Source: Stieleria varia (GTDB lineage Bacteria > Planctomycetota > Planctomycetia > Pirellulales > Pirellulaceae). Taken from it: a stretch of DNA of 64,000 nt. Within the stretch, counting starts at the first letter, position 1, and each line of letters opens with the position of its first letter. The stretch lies in the NCBI RefSeq assembly GCF_038443385.1, contig NZ_CP151726.1:5642001-5706000 (forward strand), written 5' to 3'. This document shows, in pieces, positions 61,315 to 64,000 of this stretch. Both the position numbers and the translations under genes were made by a program. The notes beneath the pieces were generated by a model, which was not told where the DNA came from, searched no databases, and worked only from the letters and a program-made list of their open reading frames with translations.

Positions 61315-62895
61315 ATGAAGACCCTGCTAGCCGCGTTCTTGGGTATCAGTGTCATCGTGGGGATCGGCGTCACCCGGCTGCGTGACCATTTGAATCGCCG
61401 CGAAAGAATGGTGCCCGTGGCGTTTGACATCCAGACAGGAATGAACATTCGTTGGTCCGCCCAATCTGGTTCCACATCGTTTTCAAGCCCCGTTTTTCAT
61501 CGGGGAAAAGTTTTCATCGGGACGAACAACACGACCGGTTATCTGCCACGCTATCCATCGATCGTGGACCTTGGCGTTTTGCTTTGTTTTGATGCGTCCG
61601 ATGGCAGTCTACTTTGGCAAGCCTCCAGTGAGAAACTGTCTACCGGACGAGTTCATGATTGGCCTCTGCAAGGAATCGTTAGCACACCTGCGGTACAAGA
61701 TGATCGATTGTGGTATTTGACCAACCGATGTGAGTTGGCGTGTTTGGACACGCAAGGATTCTACGACCAAGAAGATGACGGAGTGCCTTTGTCAGCAGAT
61801 GTGGCTCTCTCCATCAAAGAGGCCGATGTTGTCTGGAAGCTAGACTTGATGAAGGAGCTCGACGTCAATCCCCACAATGCCAGCGCCAGTTCGCCCGTTG
61901 TCGCCGACGGGCGAGTCTTCGTCGTCACCGGCAATGGGCTCTCATCAGATCACGTCACCAATGCATCAGTGGATGCTCCAAGTTTCATCGCCGTCGATGC
62001 CGCGACAGGCGCCTTGATTTGGTCTGACGATTCACCATCGCCCAACATACTGCATGGCCAATGGGGCTCGCCGACCTATGGTGTTTTTCAAGGCGTGCCA
62101 CAGGTCATCTTCCCCGGTGGCGACGGTTGGCTATACAGCTTTGATCCAGCGGGAAACCCAGATGGCACTGGCAAGTTGTTGTGGAAGTTTGACTGCAACC
62201 CCAAGGATTCCGTCTGGTTATTGGGCGGACGTGGAACTCGAAACAACTTGCTCGCACGTCCGACGGTTCACGACGGGTTGGTGTATGTGACCGTAGGCCA
62301 GGATCCCGAGCACGGCGACGGCGTCGGCCATGTCTGGTGTATTGACCCGAATAAATCGGGTGATGTCAGTACCGAACTGGTGTTCCATTCCGCGTCACCT
62401 CAACAACCCATCGCCCACAAGCGAGTTCAAGCCTGTGACGCCAAAGCCGGCGATTTCACCCAGCCCAACCGCAACTCTGCGATGGTCTGGCACTATACCG
62501 GCATGGACTTGGACGGCGATGGCGAAATCGCCGACAGCGAATCAATGCATCGGACGCTCAGCCAAGTGGCGATCGAAGGAGAATTGGCGTTCTTCACTGA
62601 CACCTACGGTCTGATTCATTGTGTCGACAGGAGAACTGGCCGCGGTCACTGGCAATACGACCTTCTGGCATCCACCTGGTCCACACCCGTGATCTCCGCG
62701 GATCACGTCATCGTCACCGATGAAGACGGCGCGGTATCTGCGTTCGCACTCTCAGCGGATCCCACCATCGCCATGCCAGGCGGCAATCCGCTAAGCATCA
62801 GCCATTTGGATAGTTCCGGATACGCGACGCCCACGATCAACAACGGCGTCCTCTACATCCTGTCCAGCAAGAAACTCTACGCAATCTCAGATTGA
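61315..62895 (+). CDS. PQQ-like beta-propeller protein with N-terminal membrane anchor, 526 aa
   Basis: MKTLLAAFLGISVIVGIGVT is an uncleaved anchor or signal peptide. Propeller blades: LLCFDASDGSLLWQASSEK, LACLDTQGFYDQEDDG, FIAVDAATGALIWSDDSP, WLYSFDPAGNPDGTGKL, IHCVDRRTGRGHWQYDL. A segment with NNLLARPTVHDGLVYVTVGQ and HGDGVGHVWCIDPNK is also seen. It may serve as a periplasmic binding platform; no quinoprotein active site is evident. The 3' end overlaps the convergent dabA gene by 9 nt. Confidence 0.87.
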   Translation: MKTLLAAFLGISVIVGIGVTRLRDHLNRRERMVPVAFDIQTGMNIRWSAQSGSTSFSSPVFHRGKVFIGTNNTTGYLPRYPSIVDLGVLLCFDASDGSLLWQASSEKLSTGRVHDWPLQGIVSTPAVQDDRLWYLTNRCELACLDTQGFYDQEDDGVPLSADVALSIKEADVVWKLDLMKELDVNPHNASASSPVVADGRVFVVTGNGLSSDHVTNASVDAPSFIAVDAATGALIWSDDSPSPNILHGQWGSPTYGVFQGVPQVIFPGGDGWLYSFDPAGNPDGTGKLLWKFDCNPKDSVWLLGGRGTRNNLLARPTVHDGLVYVTVGQDPEHGDGVGHVWCIDPNKSGDVSTELVFHSASPQQPIAHKRVQACDAKAGDFTQPNRNSAMVWHYTGMDLDGDGEIADSESMHRTLSQVAIEGELAFFTDTYGLIHCVDRRTGRGHWQYDLLASTWSTPVISADHVIVTDEDGAVSAFALSADPTIAMPGGNPLSISHLDSSGYATPTINNGVLYILSSKKLYAISD

Positions 62896-64000
62896 ATGCG
62901 TATCTTTTTTCTTGGACGAGGTGGATTCCCAGACACCGTCCATCGTGTAGCGGTAGACCTTGCCATCCTCGATTGACATCAAGTGCAGCCATCCGCCGTG
63001 AAGCAGATCTGCTACGGGTTGGTGCTTTGCAATCACTCGGCCAATCGATTCACGCGGCGCCGCGATCACGACCAGCAGACGCTGGGGTAAGTGCTGAAAG
63101 TCACTGCCGGTGTGCAATGATTGCCAAGGCAGACCGGTCATCAAGTCTCCGCCGTTTCCGGACAAAATCCCGAACTGCCCGACCACGTTGTGCACCGTCT
63201 TGTTTCCGCTACCGAAATATCGATTGTCCACGGTCGAAGCGTAGTACTGCATGTTGATCCAGTGTGCGACAACCATGGGCGCCGTCATGATTGCCTCAAG
63301 CACACTGCCATGGGGATCCTGGCGATGGTCATAGCTGTGCAGGAACGATCGAGCGTCCAAGTTGGCGTGCTGGGTGACGGACCTTGGTGCCACCACAAAC
63401 GCTGCGTTTCCAGCCAATCCCCATTCGGGTCGCACCTCGGACCAGTCACTGGCTCGTTTCAGCAGATCAGAGACCGACGAACTCGCAACCACCGGCATTC
63501 GTTCAAGTCGCGTCTGCTCGCTTGCAGTGTCGCAAATGTCGGTCAAACAACCGATCTCCAACGCTCGATGAGAGGGGACCTCCGCCTGATCATAGAACGT
63601 GATCGAATCGGTTGTCGTGTTGTGCAGTCCGGCGACGAACCAAGTGTCCTCCGGGATATCAATTCCTCGGTCGGAAAGCACAGAGCGAATGTAGGGTTGA
63701 TTCAGCAGCATTGCAGCAAACCTGGCATTGGGTTGCCCCGAGTGTCCACCACATGCTCCACAATCAAGGCCAGCGGCCAGCGGGTTGTTGTCGGTTTGGC
63801 TACCGTGTCCGCAGAAGACAACGAGTTTCGCAAAGTTCTCGGTGAGTCCAAGGTTACGCAACATTGCTTCGGCTAAGTCGGCTTGCACCGACGTTGTGAT
63901 TCCCTGTTGGTTCAAGCCTCGCAGAGTCGGACCGATATGCTCTCGATCTTGCACCGCAACGCCATCGAATCGAGCGTCACCCTGTTGTCCTGATAAGCCC
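62887..64000 (-). CDS. dabA: DabA (DUF2309) inorganic-carbon uptake subunit, partial (C-terminal part)
   Basis: The frame is open to the window edge, so the N-terminal half lies outside. The visible part contains VVFCGHGSQTDNNP and DCGACGGHSGQPNAR, the motifs holding the zinc ligands of DabA (His codon 63807-63805, Cys codon 63762-63760), a beta-carbonic-anhydrase-like site. DabA works with the membrane protein DabB to take up CO2/bicarbonate, energised by the ion gradient. GNAAFVVAPR and FLHSYDHRQDPHGSVLEAIMT also fit. dabB would be expected just outside the window, on the far side of the missing 5' part. Confidence 0.9.
   Translation of the reverse strand, partial: GLSGQQGDARFDGVAVQDREHIGPTLRGLNQQGITTSVQADLAEAMLRNLGLTENFAKLVVFCGHGSQTDNNPLAAGLDCGACGGHSGQPNARFAAMLLNQPYIRSVLSDRGIDIPEDTWFVAGLHNTTTDSITFYDQAEVPSHRALEIGCLTDICDTASEQTRLERMPVVASSSVSDLLKRASDWSEVRPEWGLAGNAAFVVAPRSVTQHANLDARSFLHSYDHRQDPHGSVLEAIMTAPMVVAHWINMQYYASTVDNRYFGSGNKTVHNVVGQFGILSGNGGDLMTGLPWQSLHTGSDFQHLPQRLLVVIAAPRESIGRVIAKHQPVADLLHGGWLHLMSIEDGKVYRYTMDGVWESTSSKKKDTHSI

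Overview
The window looks like chromosomal DNA of a marine-type planctomycete of the Rhodopirellula/Pirellulaceae kind. This rests on the gene families present: two sulfatases, a DUF1559 pseudopilin-like protein, a PVC-type membrane dehydrogenase with a C-terminal haem site, a BBP7-type outer-membrane protein, several PQQ-like beta-propeller proteins, tetrahydromethanopterin (H4MPT) C1 genes, a short second SecA and a giant secretin. Genes are mostly single or in short operons on both strands. Intergenic gaps are rich in short hairpin repeats. I see no rRNA, tRNA, CRISPR array, transposase or phage module.

Layout. 0-11 kb: a 5'-truncated sulfatase ending in a VHL-beta-like domain, two proteins of unknown role, a PVC cytochrome/dehydrogenase, a degenerate M50-like membrane protein with a small membrane partner, and a complete sulfatase. 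11-19 kb: a rhomboid protease divergent from a cyclic-nucleotide-binding patatin; a three-gene sugar-acid operon (lactonase-type amidohydrolase, Zn-dehydrogenase, UxaE-like epimerase); a sigma-70 factor. 19-23 kb: H4MPT-linked formaldehyde oxidation (fae, mtdB/mtdC-type, with rdgB overlapping the latter) and a divergent ATP-grasp gene. 23-29 kb: a small lipoprotein, the DUF1559 protein, then a mutasome region with imuA and imuB overlapping by 164 nt, preceded by an 81-aa protein with a clamp-binding-like motif. No dnaE2 is adjacent.

29-32 kb holds what I consider the most interesting system. A membrane protein carries, at exact spacing, the residues that bind Cu(I)/ethylene in plant ETR1. It overlaps by ATGA a PAS histidine kinase, which in turn overlaps a CheY-like regulator: a candidate split bacterial ethylene receptor. 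32-37 kb: a membrane protein, a NodU-type carbamoyltransferase, an unknown 127-aa protein and an exported caspase-fold protein with an EF-hand-like loop. 37-46 kb: BBP7, short SecA, and a 1187-aa secretin containing a calcium-loop-like insert. 46-52 kb: a Tat-exported Gfo/Idh/MocA oxidoreductase, a beta-propeller protein and a cytochrome/WD40 protein. 52-55 kb: a GntR(YtrA)-ABC transporter operon with a near-consensus promoter. 55-58 kb: rfbB-rfbA (dTDP-sugar synthesis) and an EF-P paralogue with the EfpL/YeiP loop. 58-64 kb: a YGxQ repeat protein, a DUF1569 protein, two beta-propeller proteins and the C-terminal part of DabA (inorganic-carbon uptake), which runs off the end.

Functions come from reading motifs and recalling families; no database search or structure prediction was run. 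Start codons were chosen by eye from signal peptides, ribosome-binding sites and family length.
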